A DNA stretch of 64,000 nucleotides from positions 64,566,111 to 64,630,110 of the forward strand of contig CM053166.1 of NCBI GenBank assembly GCA_028571685.1. Direction: 5' to 3'. This DNA is from Heterohyrax brucei (lineage: Eukaryota > Chordata > Mammalia > Hyracoidea > Procaviidae). The notes beneath the pieces are model-generated. The model was not told the origin of the DNA, did no database searches, and saw only the letters and a program-made list of their open reading frames with translations. Both the position numbers and the translations under genes were made by a program. Numbering within the stretch: position 1 is the first letter of the stretch; every line of letters starts with the position of its first letter. Shown here in pieces: positions 36,416-48,591 of this stretch.

Positions 36416-36514
36416 GTATGGTAGTTCTATTTTTAGCTTTTGAGGAATGACCACACTATTTTCCACAATGGCTGTACCATTTTGCATTCCCACCAGGTAA
36501 ATGTCTTTATCTAA

Positions 36515-36835
36515 CTTTCTTAAGTGAATTGTAAAACTGTAATTTAGCTTCATAATTAATTCCTTTTGATTAGCATGAGGCATGAAATTGGAATTGTCAT
36601 CTTCTAAGTAAACCCAGGTCTTTGCAGGGATGAATCAATAGTAAAAGTTGGAGAAAAAAAAATCACTTGCTGGCACAAGCACACAGTGAAGAATATCTGT
36701 GGCCTCTGGGTAGGAAAAAACAAAACAATGTCCCTCCGGAAAATGAATAACCATGTGCTGTGCCACACCACCTGCATGGTCCAGGAAGCCCTAAACTGTA
36801 AGTTTACCATAAAAGTCTTCCCATTCTATGGTGCA
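36515..36835. other. No feature recognised
   Basis: Possibly more old L1, but nothing diagnostic. Confidence 0.3.
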
Positions 36836-36837
36836 TG

Positions 36838-39800
36838 TCAGAAATAAATGAAAAAAAATTCTTTGGAGGCTCACATCCGAAGTCTGAGATGCATATAACT
36901 ATACAGATAAAGCTCCACTGACACTGAGTTTAAAATCCAAATAACAAAGCAAAAGAAAAAAAGATTCCACTGTGAGTGCAAGTGGGCAAATGAAGAATAG
37001 ATCTACATCCCCAAAGTACTTCACATAATAGAACAACATGATGGAAAGGACAAAATAAGTATGTCTGAAATGATTAAAGACATAAAGGAAGCACTGCAAT
37101 CCATAAGAACAAATCACTATTTTAAAAATAGCAAGCAGAGCTGGAATAAATTTAATCTTCTAGAAATGAAATATATAATTACTGAAATTTAAAACTCAGT
37201 GGCCTTTTAAACCAGGTTTAACATTACTGAAGAGAGTTACTGAACTGGAGAATAGGTTTGAAGAATTTACTGAAAATGCAGCACAGCAAGATAAAGAGAT
37301 GGAATATATGAATTAGAGAGCATACGAAAAAGAGCTTACGAAACATCAAGGATAAAATGACAAACTACCCCAGGAGACAACAGAAGGATTGCGGGGATGG
37401 TGGTGCAATGAAGAATCAATATTTTAAGACACAATGGCTGAGAATTTTTTCAGGATTAATTAAACTCGTAAATGACCAATTTTAGGAAGCACATCCATGC
37501 CAACTAGGAATGATAAAAAGAAACTAAGACTTAGACACATAGTAAAGAAACATCAAATTACCAAAGTTAAATAGAAGATTTTAAAAATAGCTCAGGGAGA
37601 AACGATAGAACACCTTAAAAAAAATTTAAACTGAAAAGAGATCTTTCAATAGCAACATCAGAGGCCAGAAAATAATGGAATAACATCTCCATGGTGTTGA
37701 GAGATGATAACTATCACACTAGAATCTAATATCCAACTACACCATCATTTAATCAAGAAGGTTAAAGACATTTTCAGACAAAAACTGAGAGTTTACAATA
37801 AACAGATACTGCAGAAAACATAGCTAATGCTACCAGAGGTGAAGAGGGATATTCTATAATGACAGAGGGGTCACCTCATCGAGAAGACATAAATGCTAAG
37901 TGTATGCATACCAACACCAGTTTCAAAATAATGAGGCAAAAGCAGAAAATTTTAAGAAGAAATAGGCAAATCCACAATTACTATTCAAGATTTCAACACT
38001 CTTTTTTCAGTAACAAGTAGATGGAAAATCAGCAAAGATAGAGATGACTTAACTGCCATCGACCAATTCGACTTACTGACATTTATAGAACATCCTACCC
38101 AAGAACAGCAGGGTATACATTCTTTTTAAGTCCACATGGGAGAGTAACCAAGATGGATTATATGCTACAACACAAAATGTCTCAATAAATTTAAATGGAT
38201 TGCAATCGTATAAAATATGTCCTCTGACCACTATGGAACAAAAATAGAAATCAATAACAGAAAGATAACTGGAACCCCAAATTCTATAAGAACTCAGAAG
38301 GAAACTGAATGAATGAAAATAAAACTGAAACAATAAATTTGGAAATGCTGTTAAAGCAGTGCTTAGAAAGAAATTTACAAGTATAAACATTTATTTTGGA
38401 AAACAAAAGTTTAAAACAAATTATCTAAATGTTTACCATAAGAAGCTAGAGAAAAAAGAATAAACTAAAAAAGAGTATACTAATTCAAACTAATAAAGAG
38501 AAAGGAAAAGATACAGAATAGAGATCATTGGCCTCCAGTAAACAATTGAAAATTAAAATTTTAAAAATGTCATTACAAATAGCAACAAAAATATAAAACA
38601 CGTAGGTATAAATTTAACAAAAATGTGCAAAACTAGTCAGTGAAAGTAACAAAACACTTTGTTACAAATTAAAGGACACATGAATAAATGGAAGAGATGC
38701 TATGGTCACAGTTTGTACTATACAATATTATTGAGACAAATTCTCCCCAAATTGATCTGCAGATTCAATGCAATGCCAATGAAAACCCAAGCAAGCTTTT
38801 TTTGGTAGAAACTGTTAAACTATTCTAAAATTTATATGAAAATGCAGAAGGCTCACACAAAGTCAAAGAAATGTTGAAAAAGAAGAATAAACGTGGAGGT
38901 CTTACAGTATACTATTTCAAGACTCTTTTTAAAACTAAAGTAATCAAGACAGTATGACATAGGCCTAAGGACAAACATATAGGTAAATGGAACAGAATAA
39001 GAGGTCTAGAAATAGACCCATACACATGTGGTCAATTTTGATCTTTGAAAAACATAACAAACTAACTCAGTGGAAAAGGGATAGTCTCTTCAACAAAGGA
39101 TGCTGCCACACACCATATATAAAATTAACTCTAATTGGACGATGGATGCAAATGTAAAAGTGAAACTATAAAACTCATAGAAAAAAATACGTAGAACATG
39201 TGTGCACCTTGGAGTAGAAAATGATTTCTTAGGACACACCAAAAACTAACCATAGAAAGAAAACATTGATAAACTGGGCTTCATAGGAATTAAAAACTTC
39301 TGCTCTTTAAAAGATATCTTTAAGAAAATTAGAAGGCAAGCCACGACCTAGGAGGAAATACTTACAATTCATATATTGGACAACATATTTGTATCCAGAA
39401 TATCTAAAGAACTCTCGCAGCTCAATTATAGGGAAACAAAATAACCAAATAAAAACTGAGCAGAATATTTGAATTGCGCTCCTAGAAATTTATCTAAGAG
39501 AAAGAGTATGTCCATACAGTGACTTACACGTGAGTATGTGTAGCAGCTCTATTCATGATAGTCAAATAGTGGCAATAACCCAGCTGTCCACCAATAAAAA
39601 TACATTAGCAAACTACGGTACATCCATGTCATGGAATACTGCTCAGCAATGAAAAGGAATGAACTACTGATGTCTAAATCTTAAAAATATTAGACTAAAG
39701 GAAAATACCAACATACAAACAATGCACTCTATGTAATTCCATTTATAAGACTTTCTAGAACATAAACCAATGGCCACCTAGAGCAGAGAGTGATTAACAA

Positions 39801-39981
39801 AAGGCAGGAGAGAACTTCTTAGTGAAGATGGAACTATTCTACACAAATTATATCTTGATTGTGCTAGTGGTTATGGTTATATTGGGTGTACATATTTTTC
39901 CTAACATTAAATTGTATGCGTCAAATAGGTACATTTTATTGTAAACTATACCTCAATGAAGTTGATTTAAAAAAAAAAAAC
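36838..39981 (+). mobile_element. Old L1 (L1M/L1ME type), plus strand
   Basis: Decayed ORF1 region (36838-37960), then ORF2 pieces: endonuclease (37985-38400, 'tcaacactcttttttcagta'), RT C-terminal part (38570-39450) and C-terminus (39480-39720, 'catggaatactgctcagcaa'). The 3' UTR ends 'aaactatacctcaatgaagt' with poly(A) at 39968. This ending is that of old mammalian L1ME-class elements. No frame longer than about 100 codons survives, much of the RT core is deleted, and divergence is far greater than in the other L1s here. Confidence 0.8.
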
Positions 39982-39994
39982 AAAGCATTTATGG

Positions 39995-40545
39995 TGGGTT
40001 TGTAATTTATCAGTGTGGTTAGGCCGAAATACATTTCCCAGAATTCCCTTTCCTGTAGATTTCCGATTAGGGTGGGCTATAAGAGATTCTTGTACTAGGT
40101 TTAGAGACTACAAGTAAAATAGCAGCCATTTTATAACTCACAAACGTTGTTGCTTATCTGCTGGCTCACCTTGTTGGTTTGAGGCAGTGCTGCCACTGCT
40201 CCATCAAAATCAGAGGCAACAAAAAATAAAATGAGTTTCAGTGTACCTTAGTGGGCTCCAGCTTGTACTTGTGGGTTCCAACTTGTTTTTGCTTTTCCCC
40301 CATTTTATATCCATTTTTTTCTTCCCAACTGGTTGCCCTGTGAATTTGAATTTCCAGCATCAGATGCAAAGACAGAAACCTTACAGAGAATGTTATACCA
40401 GCTCCTACAATTGCCTAAGGATAAATCTCTCAACAAATCTTTATGTTTATTTATATTCATTCCTGGTGATTCTGCTTCTTGAATTGAGCCCTTGCTGATT
40501 AAGCCCCTTTAAAACATAAATATTGTTTAGCTGGTGTTTCTTTGT
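39995..40545 (+). repeat. LTR-like repeat, copy 1
   Basis: Aligns with 46095-46278 joined to 47382-47765: 'cagaattccctttcctgtag', 'gggctccagcttgtacttgt', 'ccagcatcagatgcaaagac'. The end ('gcttcttgaattgagccctt') resembles terminal blocks of ERVL-related LTRs. Family not assigned. Confidence 0.55.
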
Positions 40546-40747
40546 TCTTAGGAAAATGTTATGTCCTGTCACTCTAAACCTATATTATGTAAAAATCAAA
40601 TAGACAGCCAAAAGCTGATTACTACTAGAATCATTATCTATTTCTACTTTAACTCTTCCTGGAAAAACATATGAATTGACTAACAAAAAAAGACAAATGG
40701 AAGAAAGGGAAAAACAACTGAGAAAAAAGGAGAGACCACAAATATGT

Positions 40748-41126
40748 CAATAATGTTGTTAGTTGCTGTCAAGTCATCTCCAACTGATGGTGACTCCACT
40801 CAAAACAGAACAAAACATTGCCATGTTCCATACCATCTTCATGATCATTGGTATACCACATTGATGTGGCCACTGTGTATTTCGAGTGCCTTCCAACATA
40901 GGGCTATATCAGACAGTGTTCTGTTATGATCCACAAAGTTTTTGTTGGCTAATTTTCCTGAGGTAGTTCACCAGGCCTTTCTTCCTAGTCTGTAATAGTC
41001 TGCAAGCTCTGCTGAAACCTGTCTACCATGTGTAACACTGCTGGTATTTGAAATATTGGCGGCGTAGCATCCAGCATTATTGTAACACACAAGCTACCTC
41101 AGTATGACACACTGATAGGCAGGTGT
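40748..41126 (-). mobile_element. Internally deleted, non-autonomous RTE derivative
   Basis: 40748-40885 is the reverse complement of the RTE 3' end ('gttgttagttgctgtcaagt'). From about 40910 to 41126 it is the reverse complement of the RTE 5' end ('tgctggtatttgaaatattg'). Everything between, about 3 kb of coding region, is absent. Total about 380 bp, with both ends needed for transcription and RT recognition retained. Confidence 0.7.
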
Positions 41127-41279
41127 TGGATGCCAATAATAAGGGCCTCCATAGTTATTGTGATGTGGAAAGGGTTCTGAGCTTTCTGAGAGCTAACATC
41201 CAGAGAGAAATTTAATACCTTGACATAATTGTTTTCATAAGAGAGAAAACATTCAAGGTCTTCTGGGAAAAAAAGAGGA

Positions 41280-42160
41280 CTAAATCTGAGAAAATTTGTT
41301 AAACTGTAATCATATTCTAGTCTCTCTGGCCACTAGTCTTTGACTTCTCAGGATCACTTTGATAAGCCGTACTGTTACTCTTAAGACAAGAGAACACAGT
41401 ATACACTCAGGTGTCAGGAATAATGGATCTGATTCTGGCTTCATTTCTCTGTAATAAGGCTTATCAGTGAGTAAGACAACAAAAACTAGTCGTGAATTTT
41501 TACCTATTCTGTCAACTGCAAGATAAATAAATCTGACTTTTATTCAATGTCATGTAGTGAAGTCACGTGTTTTTCTTTGACTAACCATATACTCTAAATT
41601 GGTATCTAATACATGGTGCTGTTTCACCTATAGCCAAGGATTCACAGATCTAGGAATCAAGAGGTAGAAATGGGAATAGTTCCATTCATTATTACTCCTA
41701 GTGGCCCACTAGTCAAATATTTGCTTTTCATCCTGTGACACTACACTCTGCTGATTTTAGATGTTTAGTTGCAAAAGGAGGAATGTGTCCACAGGACACA
41801 TAACATGGATTCCATTCAACTGGAAGTTAAGGCTGCTACCAGGCCACTTTGGGCCCCTCATGCCTCTGAACCAAAGGCAAACAACAGTGCAACTGTATTG
41901 AATCTTGACTGTCAATGGGAAATTGGTTTGTAACTACCCAAAATAGAGAGAGGAAAAGAAGACTGAGAATACAGGAGATTCTCTAATGTGACTCTTAATA
42001 TGTCCGTGTTCTGTGAGTAAAGTTGAAGAAAAACTACAACAGTCCTATTCAGGTATGGCTGCTAATGGCCCAGGCTCTTTAGGAATGAAGGATGGGATCA
42101 CTGTAACAGGCCAAGAACCACAAGCAAATGACATGCTTGCTGAGGGCAAAAAGAATATGT
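41280..42160 (+). mobile_element. ERVL-type endogenous retrovirus internal fragment
   Basis: Continuous resemblance to the 3' internal part of ERVL-type elements, including the dUTPase region at 41720-42160. No LTR directly attached. Begins indistinctly around 41280 and ends at a SINE at 42165. Confidence 0.55.
41720..42160 (+). pseudogene. ERVL-type dUTPase remnant
   Basis: The nucleotide text ('gaagttaaggctgctaccag', 'gggcccctcatgcctctgaa', 'aggaatgaaggatgggatca') follows the dUTPase segment that ERVL elements carry downstream of integrase. dUTPase hydrolyses dUTP to dUMP. Frames are broken and catalytic motifs are not intact. Assignment is from recalled similarity and deserves a database check. 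Confidence 0.55.
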
Positions 42161-42164
42161 AATA

Positions 42165-42292
42165 AGTAGAAAAGACCTGACAATCTGCTTCTGTAAAGAT
42201 TATGTCTTTGAAAATGCTATGGGACAGACCTACTTTGTCTTAGAGCTTCGCTATGAGTCAAAATCTACCTAATGGCACACAACAACAACAGT
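42165..42292 (+). mobile_element. AfroSINE-type SINE 3' part
   Basis: 'gacaatctgcttctgtaaag' then 'cgctatgagtcaaaatctac' and an 'acaacaacaaca' tail. Confidence 0.75.
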
Positions 42293-42497
42293 ATAAGAAG
42301 GTATACCAGATAAGGCCATATGCCACCATGTGACTGTCAATTTGTCATACTGTGGTGGCTTGTACATTGCTGTCATACTGGAAGCTTTGCCACCAATATT
42401 CCAACTATCGGTAGGATCACCCTTGGTGGACATGTTTCAGTTACGCTTCTAGACTAAGACAGACTGGGAAGGATCTGGCAGTCTACTTCTGAGAAAA

Positions 42498-42782
42498 TTG
42501 TCCAGTGAAAAACTTACGAATAGCAGTGAAACATTGTCTGATATAGTGCCAGAAGATGTGCCCCTCAGGTTTGAAGTCACTCAAAATACCAACAAGGAAG
42601 AGCTGCCTCCTCAAATTAGAGTCTACCTTAATGACATGGATAGAATCAAGCTTTCAGGACCTTTGTTGGCTGATATGGCAAGACTCAAAATGAGAAGAAA
42701 TAGCTGCAAACATCCATTAGTAATGGGAATATGGAATGTACACAGTATGAATTTAAGAAAGTTGGAAGTTGTCAAAAAGTAA
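42498..42782 (+). pseudogene. RTE N-terminal coding fragment (leader plus start of endonuclease)
   Basis: 94 open codons. The first 60 belong to the poorly conserved RTE N-terminal part, which also occurs at 3070-3414 on the minus strand. The last 25 begin the apurinic endonuclease fold ('NSCKHPLVMGIWNVHSMN'). A stop follows at 42782 where the domain should continue. Confidence 0.75.
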
Positions 42783-44149
42783 ATGGAACACATAAACATC
42801 AATATCCTAGGCATTAGTGAGCTGAAATGGACTGATATTTGGCCATATAGTTTACTATGCCAGGAAAGACACACTGAAGAGTAATGGCATTTGCATTCAT
42901 CATCAAAAAGAGTATTTCAAGATCTATCTGGAATTGCAGCACTATCAGTAATAGGATAATATCCATATTCCCACAAGGAACAGTTAATACAAATATTTAA
43001 ATTTACACATCCACTGCTAATGCCAAAGACGAAGAATTTGAAGATTTTTACCAACTTCTGTAGTCTGAAATTGATCAAAGATGTAATCAAGATGCATGGA
43101 TAGTTACTGGTTATTAGATTGTGAAAATTGGAAACAAAGAAGGAACAGTGGTTAGAAAATATGGGTTTGATCATAGAAATGACTCTCAAGGTCCCATGAT
43201 AGGATTCTGCAAGACCTATGACTTCTTCATGCAAATATCTTTTTTTCAACAATGTAAACAGCAGTTATATACATGGACCTGACTGGATGGAATACACAGG
43301 AATCAAATGGACCACATCTGTGGAAAGAGATCATGGAAAAGTTCAACATCACCAGTCAGAACAAAGCTAGGGGCTAACTGTGGAAGCTGAAGTTGAAGAA
43401 AACCAGAATAAGTCCATGAGAGCCAAAGTATGACATTCAGTATAACTCACTTGTATTTAGAGATCATCTCTATGGTAGATTTGACTCACTGAACATTAGT
43501 GATCAAAAACCAAATGAGTTGTGGAATGGCATCAAGGACATCATAAATGAAGAAAGCCCCCCCCCCAAAAATCATTAATAAGACAGGAAAGACAAAAATG
43601 GTTATCAGTAGGGACTCTGAAAGTTGCTCTAGAATCTAGAATAGCTAAAGAAAACTAAAGAAATGATGAAATAAAAGTGCTGAACAAAAGATTTCAAAGG
43701 GCAACTTGAAAAGACAAAAGTCAAGTATTATGGTGAAATGTACAAAGAGCTGGAGATGGAAAACCAAAAGGGAAGAATATACTTGGCATTTTTCAAGCTG
43801 AAAGAAATGAAGGAAAAATTCAAGTCTCAAGTTGTAATATTGAAGGATTGTATTAGGAAAATATTTAACAACACAGGAAACATCAAAAGAAGATGGAAGT
43901 AATATATAGAATTACTATACCAAAAAGAATTGGCTGACATCCAAACATTTCAGTAGGTTCCATGGGATCCAAAACAACGGTACTGAAGGAAGAAATACAA
44001 GCTATACCAAAGGCATTGATGAAAAACAAGGCTCCAGGTACCAACGGAATACCCTTTGAGACATTTAAACAAACAGATGTAGTACTGGAAACATTCACTT
44101 GTCTATGTCAAGAAATTTGGAAGACAGCTACCTGGCCAATCAACTGGAA

Positions 44150-44303
44150 CCCACTGCCATCAAGTCAATTCTGACTCACAGTGACCCTATAAACAGAGTA
44201 GAACTGCCCTATAGAGTTTCCAAAGAGCCCCTGGTGGATTTGAACTGTTAGCCTTCTGGTTAGCAGCTATAGCACTTAATCACTACACCACTAGGGTTTC
44301 CAG
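44150..44303 (-). mobile_element. AfroSINE-type SINE in RTE
   Basis: Reverse copy from 'ccactgccatcaagtcaatt' to 'caccactagggtttcc'. Flanking 'aactggaa' is repeated at about 44145 and 44308. Confidence 0.9.
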
Positions 44304-45307
44304 TGAACTGGAAGAAACCCATATTTATGCCCATTCCAAAGAAAGGTGATCATTAATACCACACACAGGTAAAATTTTGCTGAAGATCATTCAAAAGCTA
44401 TTGCAGCTGGGCATAGACAAGTAACTACCAGAAATTCAAGATGGATTCAAAACAGGTAGGGAATCAGGGATATCATTGCTGATGTCAAATGAATCTTGGC
44501 TGAAAGCAGAACTTATCAGAAAGATGTTTACCTTTGTTTTATTGATTATGCAAAGGCATTCAACTTTGTGCATCCTAAAAATATGGGTAACATTGCAAAG
44601 AGTAAGGATTACAGAATGCTTAATGTACTCTTGAGGAACCTGTACTTAGGCAAACAGGTGATTGTTTAAACAGAACAGGGGTATACTGTACAGTTTACAG
44701 TAAAAAAAAATAAAAGGTGTACTTTAGAGTTTTTTTCCTTTCGTTAGACCTACTCAAACTGTATGTTGAGCAAACAGAGAAGCTAGACTATATGAAGACA
44801 AACACAATATTAGCATTGGAGGAATACTCATTAACATCCTGCAATATGCAGATGACACTTTTGCTGAAAATAAAGAGAACTTGAAGCATTTGCTGATGAA
44901 AATCAAAGACTACAGCAGTCTTTACAGATTATACCTCAATATGAAGAAAACAAAAATCCTCACAACTAAACCAATAAGCAACATCATGATAAATGAAAAA
45001 AAGACTAAAGTTGTCAAAGATTTCATCTAACTTGGAACCACAATCAACACCCATAGAAGCAGCAGTCAAGAAATTGAAGAACATATTACACTGGGCAAAT
45101 CTGCTGCAAAAGACCTATTTGGATTGTTAAAAAGCAAAGACGTCACTTTAAAGGACTAAGATGCCCAAACCCAAGCCATGGTGTTTTCAATTGCCCCCTA
45201 CACATGTAAACCCTGGACAATGAATAAGAAAGACTGAAAAAGAACTGATACCTTTGAGTTAATGTGTTGGTGAAGAATATTGAATATACATACGGTAGAC
45301 TGCCAGA

Positions 45308-45470
45308 AGACCTGTTAACCCAGAGGTTGAAAGTTTTAAAACACTAATGGCTCCTCAGAGAAAGATGCAGCAGTCTGCTTCAGTAGAGATTTACAGCCTT
45401 GTAAACCTTATTGGGGTGTCTAAGAGTTGGAACTGACTCATTGACCACTGGTTTGATTTTGATTTTGGCC
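45308..45470 (+). mobile_element. AfroSINE-type SINE, variant, in RTE
   Basis: Diverged body ('gcagcagtctgcttcagtag') and 3' end 'gtctaagagttggaactgac' inside the RTE C-terminal region. RTE text continues on both sides. Confidence 0.75.
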
Positions 45471-45769
45471 GGAAAAACAAATCTGCCTTAAAAGAAGTAC
45501 AACAAGAATGCTTGTTAGAAGCAAGGATGATGAGGCTCCGTCTCACATATTTTGGACTTATTATCAGGGGAGGCCAGTCCCTAGAGAAGGACATCAAGCT
45601 TGGTAGAGGGTCAGCGAAAATAGGAAGACCCTGAACAAGATGAACTGACACAATGGCGGCAACAATGGATTCAAATATAGTAGCAACCGAGAGGATGGAG
45701 CAGGATCTAGCAGCGTTTTTTTGTGCATAAGATGGCTATGAGTTAGAACCAACTCAGTAGCACAGACCA

Positions 45770-46094
45770 TATGATTGCTTGCAGTAACAAAAACTTTCAG
45801 TAGGTGTTTCTCCTTTATTTTAATATAAATAGGTTTTTATATATATATATGTATGTTAACATTAATGAACTCTTTTTTTCTTCCCTTCTATGATCCACTT
45901 ATCATGTAACATATGTTAACTTTATATTTCAGTATTTAAGTTACTTGTATCAAAGAGTGTTGTAAATCAGCTGGGAGAATAAGAAACATCACCCCAAAAC
46001 AAAAAAGGACTTTGCATCCTCTTTTGAAGAAAGGGTTAGTGTATTTTTGGTTGTATGTAAAGTAGTTGTATCACATTAGACAGAAGCATAATTT
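45770..46094. other. No feature recognised; short (TA) run at about 45839
   Basis: AT-rich spacer without identifiable elements. Confidence 0.4.
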
Positions 46095-46303
46095 TGTTAT
46101 TGTCTTTATCTAAGGATGCCATGTTGACAAGGGGTGAACTATGGTAGCTTTTATGATGTGTTGACACGGCTAGGCTGAATTACATTTCCAAGAATTCCTT
46201 TTCTGTAGTTTCTGGTTAGGGTGGTTCACAAGAGACATTCTCCTAGGAAACTGGAGGGTGGAAGGCAAGTTGTAGCTATTTTGTAGCTTATACAAGTTGT
46301 TTC

Positions 46304-47356
46304 TTTTTTCTTTTTTTATGACTGAGTGAAAATGTACATTCTCGTGTAAATTTACATGCCCACCTATATGCAGCTTCCACTGCTCTCCCTGCCCAGTGAC
46401 AGCACACTATTCCTCTCTGCTCCATACATGTCTCATCCTCCCAACAGTCTCCTTTCCCCTCCTCTCCACCCACTCCCCTTCCTCCAGCCAGAGGTCAGCA
46501 GGATGAGATCCTATAGATGCATAGAACCATAAAGTGCATCCAATATATGGTCCCTCTGCATCGCCAAGTCCAATCCACTCATGTCTAAAGAGTGGACCTT
46601 CGTTATGATTTATGGGCAAGGGCAGCATCAGGGCCAGGGGTCATGCTCCCAGGGGAACCCCGAAACTGCTGGACCATCAGTTGAGGTCTTTTAGTGGAGA
46701 TCTCAGGGTGCACTCATTTTTATTCTTGTGTTGCCAGTGAGAATCAACTTAGTGAGCTCCATCATGGCTATCACTGGTGGTGGCCGGGCACCATCCGATT
46801 CTTCCGGTCCCAAGTCCACGTAGGCACCCACTTATGTGGGTCTCTCTATCTCCTGAGTTGTCTTTCCCCCATGTCATTTGGGTCCTCGGTGAGCATCCGG
46901 CTGAGTTGGGACCATTTGCTGGGACCATCTGGCTCAGTTCCAGCTGAGTTGGGACCATTTGCTGTGCCCTCGGGTGGCAGCTTGGCAGCTTTTAAGACCC
47001 CAGACACCACTCACCAATGTGGGGTGTAGAGAGCCCTCTTAGCAAAACGCTAGTTGTGCCAATTGGCCTCACTTTCGCCTAAGAGCTTGGTCTCATGCCC
47101 CCTGCCCCAGCTACTCTGTCTTTGCAATATTGGGTTAAGATGGAAGAAGTATTCAAGTTATGCTGAAGTCCACTTAATGTTGTTCTTGTTTCTAGTGTGT
47201 GCTATCACTGATTTCACCCAACCAAATTTCTACTATCTAATCTAAACCCTGCCCTCATTGCCCCCCCCTTCCTTTGCAGCCATCAAAGAGTCTTTTCTTC
47301 TACACATAAGTCTGTTTTTGAGATCTTATCGTAGGGGTCTCATACAATATTTGTCC
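46304..47356 (-). mobile_element. 5'-truncated L1, 3' UTR only, minus strand
   Basis: About 1.05 kb of L1 3' UTR, the longest copy of this tail here. It begins on the minus strand just after the ORF2 end ('aggacaaatattgtatgaga') and ends in a T-run (A-tail) at 46304-46317. Long target-site duplication: 'ttttgtagcttatacaag' at 46279 onward matches 'ttttgtagcttattcaag' at 47357 onward, about 25 bp with two mismatches. Contains a tandem duplication: 'gctgagttgggaccatttgct' recurs at about 46902 and 46943. Plus-strand frames up to 111 codons are chance. Confidence 0.9.
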
Positions 47357-47804
47357 TTTTGTAGCTTATTCAAGTTGCTTCTGATCTGCTGACTCCTTTG
47401 CTACTGTTAGGCAGTGTTGGATTCTGCAAACACTCCACTTCCCCTGAATCCTTCAGCTCTTCTGATTTGGGGGCCAATGAACGCATTTTGCTCTGTGACA
47501 AACAGTATCCTGCAGGATACCTACACCATCAAGGTGAAAGGCAACGGAAACTGACACTAGTTTCAAACTGTTCTTATGGGCTCCAGCTTGTGTTTATGGG
47601 CTCAGTCTTGACCTTGATCTTTCCTTTTACATCCGTCTTCTTAATCTGACTGCCTGTCACGTGTACATCAAGTTCCAGCATCAGACTGAAGAACAACAGC
47701 CTTACAAAAACTGGTTAACCAGCTCCTATGACTGTGTAAGGTCATATGCCTGTATAAAGGTTGTATATTCCTGGTAGAAACACATACACATAGACACACA
47801 CAGA

Positions 47805-48285
47805 GTTATGGATTGAATTGTGTCCTCCTAAAAATGTACATACCAATTTGACTGTGGTTAACAGAGTGGATTATGTTAAAGAGGATTAGGATGTGACTAG
47901 AACACCTTTCCTAAGGTTATCTCCCAGCTCCAATGTAAAGGATATTTCCCTGGAGTGTCGCTTGAAACATTTTCTAGCCTTTTATCCTACAAGAGATAAA
48001 AGGAAAGGAAGTGAGCAGAGAGGAACCTCACACCATCAAGAAAGCAACCCTGGGAGTAGAGTGTGTCTTTCAGACCCGAGGTTCTGTGGCAGAGATGTTC
48101 CCTGTCCAAAGACTGAAGTAACGCAAGGACCTTCCTCCAGAGCCAACATAGAGGGAAAGCTTTCTGCTGGAGTGGACACCCTAAATTCAGACTTGTAGGA
48201 TACTGGACTGTGTAAAAATAAACTTGTCTTTGCTAAAGCCATCCACTCATGGTATTTCAGTTACAGCAGTACAGGTAACTAACAC
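47805..48285 (+). mobile_element. MaLR-type solo LTR, plus strand, variant
   Basis: 'gttatggattgaattgtgtc' start and 'ctttgctaaagccatccact' end block. Like 24025-24596, it carries the longer middle segment. Confidence 0.75.
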
Positions 48286-48331
48286 ACACAAGTGCGTGCA
48301 TGTGTGCGCACTCGCACACGCACACACACAC
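48278..48331. repeat. (AC)n / (GC)n-interrupted microsatellite
   Basis: Alternating AC with TG and GC interruptions, directly at the LTR end. Confidence 0.9.
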
Positions 48332-48527
48332 AAGCCCATTGCCATCAAGTTGATTTTAACTCATGGTAACTCTATAGGACAGAGTAAAACTGTTCCATGG
48401 GGTTTCTAAAAACTGTAATCTTTACAGAAGCAGACTGCTGCATCTTTCTCCCACAGAGTGGGTGGTGGGTTCAAACCATCAACCTTAGCAGCCAAACATG
48501 TATCCACCAGGCTACAAGGGCTTCTTG
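48332..48527 (-). mobile_element. AfroSINE-type SINE
   Basis: Reverse copy of the same body variant as 35775-35925 ('actgtaatctttacagaagc'). Confidence 0.85.
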
Positions 48528-48540
48528 TAGATAATCTTAT

Positions 48541-48543
<3 letters not shown>

Positions 48544-48589
<46 letters not shown>
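48544..48589. repeat. (TA)n microsatellite
   Basis: About 22 TA units, uninterrupted. Confidence 0.95.

Positions 48590-48591
<2 letters not shown>

Larger units (their letters stand above)
35335..36510 (-). mobile_element. L1 3' UTR plus ORF2 C-terminus, minus strand
   Basis: 35335-35770 is antisense L1 3' UTR ('ggcactatgcaacaagaaag', 'taactcctcttttcctcctc'). 35930-36510 is the antisense ORF2 C-terminal region ('actcagcataatgtcttcca', 'tattccattctatgtatgta'-like text, ending 'ttgcattcccaccagg'). Two SINEs (35775-35925, 36247-36415) are embedded. Confidence 0.75.
42326..45768 (+). mobile_element. Nearly complete RTE (BovB-like) LINE
   Basis: 5' leader from about 42326, N-terminal open stretch 42498-42782 (94 codons, 'GIWNVHSMNLRKLEVVKK'), endonuclease to about 43400, linker 43420-43930, RT 43960-45000 with 'LMKNKAPGTNGIPFETFKQT' and 'LQYADDTFAE' near 44840 in different frames, C-terminal region to 45260 and 45470-45650, and the 3' end at about 45768. 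Two SINEs (44150-44303, 45308-45470) interrupt it. Full structure but many stops, so inactive. It still shows the YADD active-site codons, unlike the copy at 34.5 kb. Confidence 0.9.

Noticed and set aside
36838-39981. HAL1 element instead of old L1
   Set aside because: Recognisable ORF2 endonuclease and RT C-terminal text and an L1ME-like 3' end are present, which HAL1 lacks.
46407-47245. Several plus- and minus-strand frames of 60-111 codons
   Set aside because: All inside L1 3' UTR sequence. It is GC-richer and so has fewer stops; no domain or conservation between copies.
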